In this document: in pieces, positions 15,425 through 25,237 of the stretch
Layout of the letters: the number at the start of each line of letters is the position of its first letter
Numbering within the stretch: position 1 is the stretch's first letter
From: Flavobacteriaceae bacterium PRS1
GTDB lineage: Bacteria; Bacteroidota; Bacteroidia; Flavobacteriales; Flavobacteriaceae
Assembly: GCA_003709165.1 (NCBI GenBank)
Contig: RDRZ01000005.1
Span: forward strand, 49,814-113,813
Reading direction: 5' to 3'
DNA length: 64,000 nt
The notes under the pieces: model-generated
Seen by the model: the letters and a program-made list of their open reading frames with translations, nothing else
The model's database searches: none
What the model was told of the DNA's origin: nothing
Made by a program: the position numbers and the translations under genes

Positions 15425-18184
15425 TTATACTTCTTTTTCTGTAAAAGGAATTTGTGCATTACAGATTTCTAAAATTAAGGATTTAAGTTCATTATAAAAA
15501 TCATTAAGCGCGCCTTGAGTTATTAAAGAATCTTTTTTAGCACCAACCCCGATCTTATCTTTTTTAGAAAACTTTATAAACCCTGCTTTTAAATTTTTAA
15601 ACGAAATTATTCCAGCTTCGACGGGACTAGTAAACATCTTTTTTTCATTCATCATATAAGCGTAGGTAAGCACTTGAAATGATTTACTATATTTTGTATA
15701 ATCGGTTGTAATGTCATCCCAATTAACAATTTCCACCTTATTTATCTCTACTTTTCCTGTTTTATAATCTATTATTCGCATAGTTCCGTTATACTCATCT
15801 ACACGATCTACTTTTCCTTTTAGGATTACAGGAAAATCTAGCTCTGGGATATCTATACTTACATTTAGGGCGGTTTCTATTTGAAGAATTTTAATGGTGT
15901 TTCCTTGTTTTAAGGTTTCTATTTCGGCGTTTAAAAAGTTAGATATATAGCGTTTTGCAATTTCAAAAACAATAAGGTTTTTACCTTTAGTAATATCACC
16001 TTCTTTGTATATTTTATGAAAATGTAAAAAAACTTTTTCAGCAACATTTTGTTTCATGGTTTTTACAGTTTCAACCGATAAATACCCATCAATTAAAGGG
16101 GTATATAAATCTTCTAAAGTATTATGTATAACAGTTCCTAAAGTATTAGAGGCTACAATTTCTTCAGCAGAATCTTCTTCTTTTATTTTTAAAATTTTTT
16201 GATAATAAAAATCAATAGGATTCCTCATATAATTGGTTAAGGAAGAAGGAGAAAATCCATTTGAAGCTACAGACTTTATACTAGACATCATTAGTTCTGT
16301 TTTAGGCACAGTAATTAATTGTGCTTTAATTATTGGAGTTTTTGGAGCAACAATAAACTGCTTTAGATTGTGGATGCCTTCAATTTCAAGTTGAGTAATA
16401 AACCTACTCTTCTCTCCACCATTTAACACGTCTGGTTCAGTATTATATAAAATATAGATGTTTTTGGCACGCTGTAACAATCTATAAAAATGATAGGTAT
16501 ATATTGCATCCTTCTCTTTGTAAGTTGGCAGTCCATTTTCAATCTTTACACCATAAGGAATAAAGGAATTGTTGCTTTTCCCAGAAGGTAAAATCCCTTC
16601 ATTGACGGATGAAATAATTACAGTTTCGAAATCTAATACGCGAGACTCAAGCATCCCCATAATTTGTAGACCTTGTAAGGGTTCACCTTGAAAATCCAAA
16701 GTTTTATTATTTAAAATTTCCATATACAAACTATGCAAAACCTTAATTGAATTGATATAATTATATTTAAAATTGAGTTCATTAAGGATATTAAAAACTT
16801 CATGAAATTTGTATAAATATTCTAAACCTAGAAGATTTTCTTTTTTATTTAGGCTAAGATGCTCCTTTAAAATCAATATAAGTTCATCACAGTTTTGCAA
16901 TGCGATTTTAGGACTCTCTTCCCAACTATCAAATATCAGAGCTATAATATCTTTTTTTTCAATGGCAAGGTTTAGAAGTTTGTCTTTAGATAAATAGATG
17001 AGGTTGTTAGCTTGGATGTTTTTGATAATACTGTCGGCTAAATTGGATTTTTTTATATTAAACAAAGGTCTGATGAACTGATGAGATAAAAGCGATATGA
17101 TATCTTTATAATAAAAAGAAGCTTTATTGTTTTTATGGAGTGTAAATAATTTATCGAACAATGATGCCAATGGTATTATTCTTAAAGGCAATCCCATTGT
17201 AATGTTTAAAGGCTTAAAGTTTTTTGGGATAGAATTTAAAAGAGGAATAAGGAGGTTTTCGTCACCTAAAACAACAGCAGTATTATTTAGATTATTATTT
17301 TCATTTTTTTGTTTAAGTAATAACTCTCCAATATACTTTGCTTGACCAACATTCTTTGGGATTCCAATAATTGAAATATTTTTTTCTTTGTTATAGTTTT
17401 TGGATACCCATTTAAAAGTTTGAGTTTTATAATACCTCCAATTTTTTTTATACATCTTAACAAAAAAGCCAGCGTCATGATTTGTAGTATTAATGAATGA
17501 ATCATCGATATCCCAATAAATATCTGCCAGATCATTATGAAGTAATTCTTGAATTATGGTTTCTTCAGCAGTATTTAAAGCATTAAAGCCAATGAAAATA
17601 TGTTTTTTATCTTGATTAGTCTGTATGTAGCTTTCAATATTTTCTACAGCCTCCCTATATATCAATCCTTGATATCCAAAACCTTTATTTATAAGATGAT
17701 TTGTTAAACTTGCATACGTCGTGTTTAATTTTTTCCAAAAAGAAAGGTAATTTTTAATTAATTGGGGTTGGTTATTTTCAAGCGACCAATGATTAATATC
17801 CTGAATGGCGCTTAAATAATTAAATATTTTCTCTTGAGGAATTAAGTAACGATCTATTTCGTTGAAATCTTGTAACAGTATTTGTGCCCACTTTGAAAAG
17901 GCATCAAAAGCATCTATACTTTCTTTGGAATTATTCTTTAAATAAACATTATAAAATTCAAAAAGCAACTCAATATTTGAGAGTTGTTTTAATTGCGAAA
18001 GTTCTTCTACAAATTCTTCTATGCTTAAAATATGAGGAGAAAAGAAAGTTTCAGAATAAACTTTAGACAGTTCACTTTTTAAAAACACACCTGAACGTTT
18101 ACTTGGCAGAATAAAGGTAAGTTGCGAAATACTAACTTCCTTTTTTTTAAGATTATATAAAACGTCATGGATAAAACTTGTCAT
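15425..18184 (-). CDS. AddB/RecB-type PD-(D/E)XK nuclease-helicase family protein
   Basis: 919 residues. The C-terminal 250 residues hold a PD-(D/E)XK nuclease of the RecB family: [32 protein letters not shown] and the downstream FQVLTYAYMM. The N-terminal two thirds are helicase-like but lack a clear Walker A (LPSKRSGVFLKSEL in its place), as in AddB. With the AddA-like protein encoded 2.8 kb upstream on the same strand it probably forms an AddAB/RecBCD-type double-strand-break resection complex. That pairing is inferred from family knowledge. No iron-sulphur Cys set is evident. Confidence 0.85.
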   Translation of the reverse strand: MTSFIHDVLYNLKKKEVSISQLTFILPSKRSGVFLKSELSKVYSETFFSPHILSIEEFVEELSQLKQLSNIELLFEFYNVYLKNNSKESIDAFDAFSKWAQILLQDFNEIDRYLIPQEKIFNYLSAIQDINHWSLENNQPQLIKNYLSFWKKLNTTYASLTNHLINKGFGYQGLIYREAVENIESYIQTNQDKKHIFIGFNALNTAEETIIQELLHNDLADIYWDIDDSFINTTNHDAGFFVKMYKKNWRYYKTQTFKWVSKNYNKEKNISIIGIPKNVGQAKYIGELLLKQKNENNNLNNTAVVLGDENLLIPLLNSIPKNFKPLNITMGLPLRIIPLASLFDKLFTLHKNNKASFYYKDIISLLSHQFIRPLFNIKKSNLADSIIKNIQANNLIYLSKDKLLNLAIEKKDIIALIFDSWEESPKIALQNCDELILILKEHLSLNKKENLLGLEYLYKFHEVFNILNELNFKYNYINSIKVLHSLYMEILNNKTLDFQGEPLQGLQIMGMLESRVLDFETVIISSVNEGILPSGKSNNSFIPYGVKIENGLPTYKEKDAIYTYHFYRLLQRAKNIYILYNTEPDVLNGGEKSRFITQLEIEGIHNLKQFIVAPKTPIIKAQLITVPKTELMMSSIKSVASNGFSPSSLTNYMRNPIDFYYQKILKIKEEDSAEEIVASNTLGTVIHNTLEDLYTPLIDGYLSVETVKTMKQNVAEKVFLHFHKIYKEGDITKGKNLIVFEIAKRYISNFLNAEIETLKQGNTIKILQIETALNVSIDIPELDFPVILKGKVDRVDEYNGTMRIIDYKTGKVEINKVEIVNWDDITTDYTKYSKSFQVLTYAYMMNEKKMFTSPVEAGIISFKNLKAGFIKFSKKDKIGVGAKKDSLITQGALNDFYNELKSLILEICNAQIPFTEKEV

Positions 18185-18195
18185 CGTATAAAAAT

Positions 18196-18227
18196 AAAAA
18201 ACGCTTCGTAATTACGAAGCGTTTTTT
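18196..18227 (-). terminator. Rho-independent terminator after the OmpA-like gene
   Basis: AACGCTTCGT and its complement ACGAAGCGTT flank AATT, giving an almost loop-free hairpin, followed on the minus strand by a T-rich run (TTTTTTATTTTT). It is 24 bases after the ompA-like stop codon and 12 bases before the AddB-like start. An A-run on the other side makes it potentially bidirectional. Confidence 0.8.
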
Positions 18228-18250
18228 AAAATTTATATTTAAATATATAT

Positions 18251-19621
18251 TTAGTCTTTATTCAAAGTCACTTCAACACGCCTGTTTGCAGCTCTACCAG
18301 ATCTGGTATTGTTTTCAGCGATAGGTGAGCCTTCACCAAATCCAACAGCACTTAATCTGCTGCCCATGATACCATTATTAACTAAATAGTCCATTACTGC
18401 ATTAGCTCTTTTTTCAGATAACAATTGATTTGTAGCATCACTACCTGTACTATCGGCGTGACCTTGTATTGTAAAGTTAGCTTTAGGATATTCTTTTAAT
18501 ATCGCAGCAATTGCTTGTAATTTTGGGTAAGTCACTTCTTTAAAAGATGATTCCCCAAAATTAAAGTTAACAGTTCTAGCGTATTCAGTTAATTGATCTT
18601 GAACTTCTTGTGTTGGAACAACTATTTCAGGACAACCGTTGTTTGCAACAGTTCCAGCTTCATTAGGACATTGGTCATCTTTGTCTAAGACACCGTCGCC
18701 ATCACTATCAGGCCAAGGGCAACCATTATTAGCTACTGGACCAGCTTCGTTAGGACATCCATCGTCACCATCAGCAATACCGTCACCATCAGCATCTGGA
18801 CATCCATCTAAAGATTTTAAACCTGGTGTATTAGGGCATTTGTCTTTATTGTCAGGAACCCCATCGCCATCGCTATCTGGACAACCATCAAATTCAGCTA
18901 AACCAGCTTCATTAGGACAAGTATCTTTACTATCTTCAATACCGTCACCATCAGAATCAGGACAACCATTAAATGCAGCTAAACCAGCAACTTCTGGACA
19001 GGCATCATCTTTATCGTAAATACCATCGCCATCAGTATCTTTACCACCAAATTTAATCGACAAACCTAATGAATGTTGGAAGTGTTTAGGTAAATTATCT
19101 TCAAAGGAGTGTTTGTAAGTTGTTTGAACAGTTAAACCAAAAAAATCAGAAAACCAATAGTTTATACCAAAAGTACCATTAAAAGTACCTGCACCTTTTT
19201 TCTCAATCCAAGTATAACCACCACCAACACCTAAATAAGGCTCAAGTTTATTGCAGTTTAAAAGGTCTGACAGACTATATTTAATTATTGCGTCAAGGCC
19301 AAAATAACTTAAATCGTCAACTGTGGAATACCCCCATTTATCAATTTTATTTATTGATCCAGTAGCACCAAGAGAGAATCCATCTCCAAGATATTTTGAA
19401 AGGGTAACAGTTGATAATGAACTTACAATATTGTAATGGTCATTGACATTAAAGAATTCGTCAAAATAATCTCCCAATGGAGCATCTTCTCCAGTTGGAT
19501 AAATATCAACTGCATTTATCCCAAAACTAAATTGCCAAGGATTGTTGTTGTCTTGTGCGTTTGTATTGCTATATCCAAGTACTAGCAATAAAGCGAACAT
19601 TAATCGGCTAAGATTTTTCAT
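18251..19621 (-). CDS. OmpA-family outer-membrane protein with thrombospondin type 3 repeats
   Basis: 456 residues. Signal peptide at 1-22 (MKNLSRLMFALLLVLGYSNTNAQ), an eight-strand beta-barrel-like domain to about 195, then five thrombospondin type 3 calcium-binding repeats (DTDGDGIYDKDDACP, DSDGDGIEDSKDTCP, DSDGDGVPDNKDKCP, DADGDGIADGDDGCP, DSDGDGVLDKDDQCP), and an OmpA C-terminal peptidoglycan-binding domain from about 345 (VNFNFGESSF, TIQGHADSTGS, LSEKRANAVMDYL, NRRVEV). It links outer membrane and cell wall; such proteins are abundant surface proteins in flavobacteria. A strong promoter and a terminator bracket it as a single-gene unit. Confidence 0.95.
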   Translation of the reverse strand: MKNLSRLMFALLLVLGYSNTNAQDNNNPWQFSFGINAVDIYPTGEDAPLGDYFDEFFNVNDHYNIVSSLSTVTLSKYLGDGFSLGATGSINKIDKWGYSTVDDLSYFGLDAIIKYSLSDLLNCNKLEPYLGVGGGYTWIEKKGAGTFNGTFGINYWFSDFFGLTVQTTYKHSFEDNLPKHFQHSLGLSIKFGGKDTDGDGIYDKDDACPEVAGLAAFNGCPDSDGDGIEDSKDTCPNEAGLAEFDGCPDSDGDGVPDNKDKCPNTPGLKSLDGCPDADGDGIADGDDGCPNEAGPVANNGCPWPDSDGDGVLDKDDQCPNEAGTVANNGCPEIVVPTQEVQDQLTEYARTVNFNFGESSFKEVTYPKLQAIAAILKEYPKANFTIQGHADSTGSDATNQLLSEKRANAVMDYLVNNGIMGSRLSAVGFGEGSPIAENNTRSGRAANRRVEVTLNKD

Positions 19622-19656
19622 ATTAAATATTTTAATTTTTAAGTGTTAATTGTAAG

Positions 19657-19687
19657 CAAAAGTAAGTTGTTAAATGTTATTAACAAA
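19657..19687 (-). promoter_or_regulatory. Full Bacteroidota promoter for the OmpA-like gene
   Basis: On the minus strand TTTG (19684-19687), a 19-base spacer and TACTTTTG (19657-19664) match the TTTG-N19-TAnnTTTG consensus without a mismatch. It lies 36 bases before the ATG. This is the clearest promoter in the window and fits a highly expressed outer-membrane protein. Confidence 0.8.
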
Positions 19688-19753
19688 GACAAATATATAA
19701 AAATATTGGTATTTTACCATTAAAACACACGTGTTTAGAAGGATTTATAGGAT

Positions 19754-20947
19754 TTATAGGATTTTAAGTTTTACACCTACTTTTATAAAAGCAGATATAG
19801 CTTTGTCTAATTGAGGCTTTTTGTGTGCTGCCGAGAGCTGTACTCTTATTCGTGCTTTACCTTTTGGTACCACTGGAAAAAAGAAACCAATAACATATAT
19901 TCCTTCATTAAGTAACATATTTGCCATTTTTTGAGATAATTTTGCATCATACAGCATAACCGGCACAATTGCAGAATCACCATCAACGATATCAAACCCG
20001 GCATTTTTCATCCCTTTTTTAAAGTAATTAGTATTCCATTCTAATTTATCTCTTAATGTGGTATCGTTTGTAAGCATCTCAAAAACTTTAATTGATGCAC
20101 CAACAATTGCTGGCGCTAGAGAATTTGAAAACAAATAAGGTCTAGATCTTTGACGTAAGATATCTATGATTTCTTTTTTGCCAGTTGTATAGCCCCCCAT
20201 TGCTCCACCTAATGCTTTACCAAGAGTTCCTGTTATTATATCTATTCGACTTAAAACATTTTTGTCTTCCAATGTCCCACGCCCAGTTTTTCCTATAAAA
20301 CCAGCAGCGTGACATTCATCAATCATTACCATTGCATCATATTTATCTGCTAAGTCACAAATTTTATCAAGTGGAGCAACTATTCCATCCATAGAAAACA
20401 CACCATCTGTTACAATAATTTTAAATCGAGCTCCATTTCTATTAGCATCTTGTAATTGTTTTTCAAGATCAGTCATATCACTATTTTGATAACGATATCT
20501 TGCAGCTTTACATAAACGCACACCATCAATTATAGACGCATGGTTTAATGAATCTGAAATAATAGCATCATCTTTTGTCAACAAGGGTTCAAAAACGCCT
20601 CCATTTGCATCAAAAGCTGCTGCATATAATATGGTGTCTTCGGTTTGATAGAAATCAGCTATTCTTTGTTCTAACTCTTTATGAATGTCTTGTGTGCCAC
20701 AAATAAACCGAACCGAAGACATCCCAAAGCCATGAGTATCCATTGTGTCTTTTGCTGCTTGGATAACTTCTGGATGTGATGACAAACCCAAATAGTTGTT
20801 AGCACAAAAATTTAATACATTTTCTCCTGTACTTAATGTTATTTCTACACCTTGAGCGGATGTAATAATACGCTCTTCTTTATATAGACCGTTATCTTTT
20901 ATACTTTGAATTTCTTTTTGAAGATGTTCTTTTATGTTTCCGTACAT
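19754..20947 (-). CDS. kbl: Glycine C-acetyltransferase (2-amino-3-ketobutyrate CoA ligase)
   Basis: PLP enzyme splitting 2-amino-3-oxobutanoate with CoA into glycine and acetyl-CoA, the second step of threonine breakdown. 397 residues, normal length. Seen: [14 protein letters not shown], the [14 protein letters not shown] block, [10 protein letters not shown] and the PLP lysine K244 in [20 protein letters not shown] follows. It could also be a related oxoamine synthase, but the overall pattern fits Kbl best. No threonine dehydrogenase gene is nearby. It begins 19 bases after the AddA-like gene, so may be on its transcript. Its stop codon lies in three tandem copies of a 9-base AGGATTTAT-like unit at 19740-19766. 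Confidence 0.93.
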   Translation of the reverse strand: MYGNIKEHLQKEIQSIKDNGLYKEERIITSAQGVEITLSTGENVLNFCANNYLGLSSHPEVIQAAKDTMDTHGFGMSSVRFICGTQDIHKELEQRIADFYQTEDTILYAAAFDANGGVFEPLLTKDDAIISDSLNHASIIDGVRLCKAARYRYQNSDMTDLEKQLQDANRNGARFKIIVTDGVFSMDGIVAPLDKICDLADKYDAMVMIDECHAAGFIGKTGRGTLEDKNVLSRIDIITGTLGKALGGAMGGYTTGKKEIIDILRQRSRPYLFSNSLAPAIVGASIKVFEMLTNDTTLRDKLEWNTNYFKKGMKNAGFDIVDGDSAIVPVMLYDAKLSQKMANMLLNEGIYVIGFFFPVVPKGKARIRVQLSAAHKKPQLDKAISAFIKVGVKLKIL

Positions 20948-20966
20948 ATTCTGATTTTTTACAAAT

Positions 20967-23900
20967 TTAAACTTCTTTTATTTCTAATTCATCATTAGCG
21001 TAAATCAACAATTTTTTTGTTACCTTATAGTTCATGTCTTCTAAAGCATCTTGATATATTTGTAATTGTTGCGCATACTTTTTGTCATGCTTACCAGTTT
21101 TATAATCTATAATTACCACTTCATTTTTTTTATTAAAAACTAATCTATCCGGACGCACTGTAATACCTTCTTTAGTAATGATATCCCTTTCATTATAAAT
21201 GGTATTGTCTGAATTGAAATATTTTGATAATTGTTGATGCCCAACAATGCCTAATGTTATTTGTTTTAATTCTTGAACTTGATTAGTATTTATCATTCCT
21301 GAAGATAAGCAGTTACTAAAAGTGATGTCAATGTCAATTTTAGTTTTAATTTGTGACATAATATAGTGTATAAGGTTTCCTTTTTCAATAGCTTCTTCCT
21401 GTTTTGTGTCCCATAAATATCCTGAATTAGTGACTATTTTTATGTTATGCTCTTTTTTAGGTGTAGAAATAAAACACCCTTGTTCTATAGACAATTTACC
21501 ACTTTCTTTAGTTTTTGAAGTTTTTATTTGTTTCCCAAAAGAATAAGAAACTGTCTCTTCATCCCACCTGTCTGTATGTTTTAAATAATTAATAAATAAT
21601 CCTGAAAAAAGTTTTAAATTTTCATCTCCTTTTTTATCCAATTTTTTGCTGCTTATAATGTGTAATTGTTCAATAGGTCTTGTTAATGCTACATAAAGCA
21701 AATTAATATTATCAAGTTCAAGTTCGGATTGATGTTTAGCATAAATGTCTTGCCCAACTTCACCATAATTTTTAAAGTTTTTATTGTAATTCAGTAATGA
21801 ATGTGAGAATCCATTATAACTTGTTGCTTCTAACGGAAACCACTCTTTAGGTTCTATTTCTTTATAAATATTTAAATCGGCATACGGAAATATCACTACA
21901 GGGAACTCTAATCCTTTAGATTTGTGGATGGTCATAATTTGCACAGCATTTTTTTCTTGAGGAGATATAATACTCAAGTCTGATTTTTTACTATCATAAT
22001 AATCAATAAACTCATTTAAATTTGAATGAAACTTTTGTGTATAGTCTAATACAAAATCTAAATAAAACTGAATGTAAGCATCTGATGTATCAACCAAATT
22101 GAAGCTATAAATAATGGTTTCCACAGCTTCGTATAGAGGAAGTTGTAAAACTTCATTGAAATTAAAAGCAATTCCTAATTTGCTTAAAGTTTCAAAAAAC
22201 GAATGTATCTCTAAATTAATATTAGAGCTATAGAACAAATGCTTATCAGTTATATTTAATTTATGTACAGCGAGATAATTTAAAACAAGAATTTTAACTT
22301 CGCTATTGTGAGGCTCTAAAACATATTTTAAAACATTATTAATAAATTCAACTTCAGGAGAACGCGAAAACAACAAGGTTTCAGACGAAATAATATCTAT
22401 GCCTTCATTGCTCAAATAATCTGCAATGGCAACACCTTCTTTTTTCTTTCTTACCAAAATACAGATGTCTTTTAATTTAAAACCATTTTTTTTACATTCA
22501 TTTATTGTTCCCAAAACTTTTTGAGGATAAATTTCATCTCGGCTTTCGTCAGTATCAAAATCTAAAAATGCAATATTTACATAACCCTCTTCTTCAATAG
22601 TATGGTTTTGCTTACTTTGATTGTATAATTTTGCGTATTCGTTTTTGCAAAATGCAAAATTTGAAATATGCTGAAAAAAATCATTATTGAAAGATATAAT
22701 GCTTTTAAAACTTCTATAATTGAAGGGTAAGTTGTCTATTTTGGGCTTGACAAAGAAAGGGTTTTTAGCGTTACTAAATAGGTCAATAAATTGTTCAGCT
22801 TTTCCGCCACGCCATCTGTAAATCGCCTGTTTCGCATCGCCAACTAACATTACAGAACCATTTTCACTGGATAATGAATTGTCTAAAAGAGGTATTAGAT
22901 TTTCCCATTGCAGCACAGAAGTGTCTTGAAACTCATCTATAAAATAATGACGATATTTTTCGCCAATACGTTCATAAATAAAAGGCACAGGCTGATTTTT
23001 TATTTCGTTGCTTATAATTGAATTAAACTCGGAAATAAGAATTACATTTTGCTCTTCTTTTAATGCTTCTAACTCTTTGTGAATTGCATTTAAAACCGAT
23101 AATGGAGTTATGTTTTTTAGTATTGCCTTGAAGAATTTAAGTTGAAAAACGTCCTGTTTAGTGTCATTGAAAGCTATAACTATTTGTGGTTGAATTTCGT
23201 TTATTGTTGATGCAATATCTTGGGCTGCTCTTTTAGGATATAATGTATTTCTTTCAATTAGATCGGTTTGCCAGTTTAAATCAAATTTAATATCAAAGTT
23301 CTTATTGAAAAGATTTACAAAATGTTTTGGCAAAGAACTTCTTGAAAAATCATCAAACTCTAAACCACATTCTTCGATAAGTGTTAGCATAGATTGCGCT
23401 TTTCCAATAATTAGAGTTTCTGTTAACGCTATTTTTTTAATCAAATTTGTTTTAAGTAGTTTAAAATCTTTTAAAGATTTATCTTTTAAGGTTTTATTAA
23501 AAGGAATATCGTTTTCATTTACGAGCAGTTTGGCAATTTTATAAAAATCTAAAGAAATGTCCCAACTTTTGTCATCATCGGCTTTTTCAATAGCAAAATC
23601 GATTAGAGTTTTAGTTAATGCTGTATCGCTTCCAGCTTTAGCAATAAGATTATCTACGGCTTTGGTTAGTAACATTTTTGTGTCTAATTCGACTTCGAAA
23701 TTCATAGGAAGCTTTAAGTCGTAAGCAAAAGTCCTTATTAATTTTTGAGTAAATTTGTCTATTGTTGATATATCAAAAGCAGCATAATTTTGTACAATAC
23801 TGTTTAAAAGTTTTTTTGATTTGTTATGAAGCGTTTTTGGCTGTATCGATAATTCCTCACAAATAGATCTAAACATACTATTTGATTTCACTAAAATGTC

Positions 23901-24107
23901 TTCAGAAGAAAAAGCTTTTAATGTTTCTATAATACGTGTTTTCATTTCGCTAACCGCTTTGTTGGTAAACGTAATGGCGAGAATATGCTTGTAAGGATAT
24001 CTATCCGAAGACCTAAACATAACTTTTAAATACTCTTTTACAAGTGTATATGTTTTGCCGCTTCCGGCTGAAGCATTATAGATTTGAAAAGAAGTAGAAT
24101 CCAACAA
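20967..24107 (-). CDS. AddA/RecB-type UvrD helicase-nuclease
   Basis: 1046 residues. Superfamily 1A helicase motifs: Walker A ASAGSGKT at residues 12-19, [18 protein letters not shown] (motif Ia), IDEFQDTS (motif II), [14 protein letters not shown] (motif III), [17 protein letters not shown] (motif V) and LLYVALTRP (motif VI). A C-terminal PD-(D/E)XK nuclease follows: [30 protein letters not shown]. The order is that of AddA. With the AddB-like protein at 15425 it should form a RecBCD-type resection enzyme active on broken DNA ends. kbl and the ompA-like gene separate the two partners, which are more often adjacent. Confidence 0.9.
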   Translation of the reverse strand: MLDSTSFQIYNASAGSGKTYTLVKEYLKVMFRSSDRYPYKHILAITFTNKAVSEMKTRIIETLKAFSSEDILVKSNSMFRSICEELSIQPKTLHNKSKKLLNSIVQNYAAFDISTIDKFTQKLIRTFAYDLKLPMNFEVELDTKMLLTKAVDNLIAKAGSDTALTKTLIDFAIEKADDDKSWDISLDFYKIAKLLVNENDIPFNKTLKDKSLKDFKLLKTNLIKKIALTETLIIGKAQSMLTLIEECGLEFDDFSRSSLPKHFVNLFNKNFDIKFDLNWQTDLIERNTLYPKRAAQDIASTINEIQPQIVIAFNDTKQDVFQLKFFKAILKNITPLSVLNAIHKELEALKEEQNVILISEFNSIISNEIKNQPVPFIYERIGEKYRHYFIDEFQDTSVLQWENLIPLLDNSLSSENGSVMLVGDAKQAIYRWRGGKAEQFIDLFSNAKNPFFVKPKIDNLPFNYRSFKSIISFNNDFFQHISNFAFCKNEYAKLYNQSKQNHTIEEEGYVNIAFLDFDTDESRDEIYPQKVLGTINECKKNGFKLKDICILVRKKKEGVAIADYLSNEGIDIISSETLLFSRSPEVEFINNVLKYVLEPHNSEVKILVLNYLAVHKLNITDKHLFYSSNINLEIHSFFETLSKLGIAFNFNEVLQLPLYEAVETIIYSFNLVDTSDAYIQFYLDFVLDYTQKFHSNLNEFIDYYDSKKSDLSIISPQEKNAVQIMTIHKSKGLEFPVVIFPYADLNIYKEIEPKEWFPLEATSYNGFSHSLLNYNKNFKNYGEVGQDIYAKHQSELELDNINLLYVALTRPIEQLHIISSKKLDKKGDENLKLFSGLFINYLKHTDRWDEETVSYSFGKQIKTSKTKESGKLSIEQGCFISTPKKEHNIKIVTNSGYLWDTKQEEAIEKGNLIHYIMSQIKTKIDIDITFSNCLSSGMINTNQVQELKQITLGIVGHQQLSKYFNSDNTIYNERDIITKEGITVRPDRLVFNKKNEVVIIDYKTGKHDKKYAQQLQIYQDALEDMNYKVTKKLLIYANDELEIKEV

Positions 24108-24151
24108 AGAAAAATTTTATACCAAAATAGACATTCTTAATAACTTATTAA

Positions 24152-24313
24152 TGAACTCGTTTAAACTTTTTGTATTTAACCGAAAATGAGATAAAATTTG
24201 TCCAGACGAGACACTTTTTGCAGTACATAGCAGCGATACGTATTAGAAAAGTAATTAAGTATGGGCGAATTTCAGCCATTTTTTAGGTAATAGAAAAAGT
24301 TTAAACGAGTTCA
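24152..24313. mobile_element. MITE-like element with 20-bp terminal inverted repeats
   Basis: TGAACTCGTTTAAACTTTTT at 24152-24171 is repeated exactly in inverse orientation at 24294-24313, bracketing 122 bases without a plausible ORF. Partial matching continues a few bases inward (TATT near 24173 and AATA near 24289). No clear target-site duplication is seen. The size and structure fit a miniature inverted-repeat element; the 270-base gap between the AddA-like gene and sod holds little else. Confidence 0.5.
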
Positions 24314-24336
24314 ATACAAAAGACAAACCTTTATTG

Positions 24337-24344
24337 TAAATTTG
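24337..24344 (+). promoter_or_regulatory. Bacteroidota -7 promoter element for sod
   Basis: TAAATTTG matches TAnnTTTG and lies 33 bases before the sod ATG. No -33 box at the usual spacing, possibly because the MITE-like element ends only 23 bases upstream. Confidence 0.45.
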
Positions 24345-24377
24345 AATGAAAATAATTATTAACAAAAACAAAATATT

Positions 24378-24986
24378 ATGGTTTTCGAATTACCAGAATT
24401 AGGATACGCTTACGATGCTTTAGAGCCACATATTGATGCTCGAACAATGGAAATACATCATTCTAAACATCATAATGCTTATACAAATAATTTAAATAAT
24501 GCTATTGCTGGAACAGATTTAGAAGGAACATCTATTGAAGATATTCTTGTTAATTTGGATATGAATAATGGAGCAGTTAGAAATAATGGAGGTGGGTTTT
24601 ACAACCACTCTTTATTTTGGACTGTCATGAATCCAGAAGACAAAGGATATTTATCAGGAGAATTAAAAGATGCTATTGAAGCCGAATTTGGCTCGGTTGA
24701 TGCTTTTAAAGAAGCTTTTTCAAAAGCAGCTGCTACACGTTTTGGCTCTGGTTGGGCTTGGTTATGTGTACACAAAGGAGGAAGAGTTGAAGTTTGTTCT
24801 ACGCCAAATCAAGACAACACTTTAATGCCAGAAGTTGGTTGTGGTGGCACACCAATATTAGGTTTAGATGTTTGGGAACATGCGTACTATTTAAACTACC
24901 AAAACCGCAGACCAGATTATATTAATGCCTTTTTTAATGTAATTAATTGGAGCGAAGCAGAACGAAGATATGCTAACGCAAAATAA
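24378..24986 (+). CDS. sod: Superoxide dismutase (Fe/Mn family)
   Basis: Dismutates superoxide to oxygen and peroxide in the cytoplasm. 202 residues. Metal ligands are visible as His27 in [11 protein letters not shown], the His of [11 protein letters not shown], and Asp and His of the signature [15 protein letters not shown]. The segment STPNQDN fits Mn- or cambialistic forms, but metal choice cannot be settled from the sequence. It is a single-gene unit with its own -7 element and a strong terminator about 70 bases after the stop. Confidence 0.96.
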   Translation: MVFELPELGYAYDALEPHIDARTMEIHHSKHHNAYTNNLNNAIAGTDLEGTSIEDILVNLDMNNGAVRNNGGGFYNHSLFWTVMNPEDKGYLSGELKDAIEAEFGSVDAFKEAFSKAAATRFGSGWAWLCVHKGGRVEVCSTPNQDNTLMPEVGCGGTPILGLDVWEHAYYLNYQNRRPDYINAFFNVINWSEAERRYANAK

Positions 24987-25021
24987 TTATGGGTTAAATA
25001 TCAATGCTATAAAGAGATTCT

Positions 25022-25040
25022 CTCCCGATAGCTATCGGAT
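25022..25040. repeat. CCGATAGCTATCGG palindrome
   Basis: A 14-bp perfect palindrome (25025-25038) inside TCCCGATAGCTATCGGAT, flanked by GATTC-like words. Near-identical 18-bp palindromes occur at 29506-29523 and 50367-50384, always between genes. Confidence 0.6.
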
Positions 25041-25056
25041 TCATGGGAATAGAAAA

Positions 25057-25087
25057 TAAAAAAGGTGAACGAAAGTTCACCTTTTTT
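25057..25087 (+). terminator. Rho-independent terminator after sod
   Basis: AGGTGAAC, loop GAAA, GTTCACCT, then a T-run; an A-run in front lengthens the stem. The stable GAAA tetraloop and 8-bp perfect stem make this a confident call. Confidence 0.88.
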
Positions 25088-25237
25088 GCCCCAAATCTAC
25101 CATGAACTTAACCTACTTATGTTATGGTGCACCTAATTTAATTGTATTTTGTTTAATGACTCTAAATAATAGACGAAATGTATTTTTTTAGTTTAAATGC
25201 TATTTTTTTAGATGAAACGCTAATAATTATGGTTTTA

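Noticed and set aside
18639..19019. 126-codon plus-strand ORF and DNA-level repeats that look like a short array
   Set aside because: It is the antisense of the thrombospondin type 3 repeats in the OmpA-like gene. The periodicity is of protein repeats, without identical units and spacers as in CRISPR.
25088..25237. Possible small gene between the sod terminator and the purF-like gene
   Set aside because: Short AT-rich frames only, without a start, a ribosome site or family resemblance.
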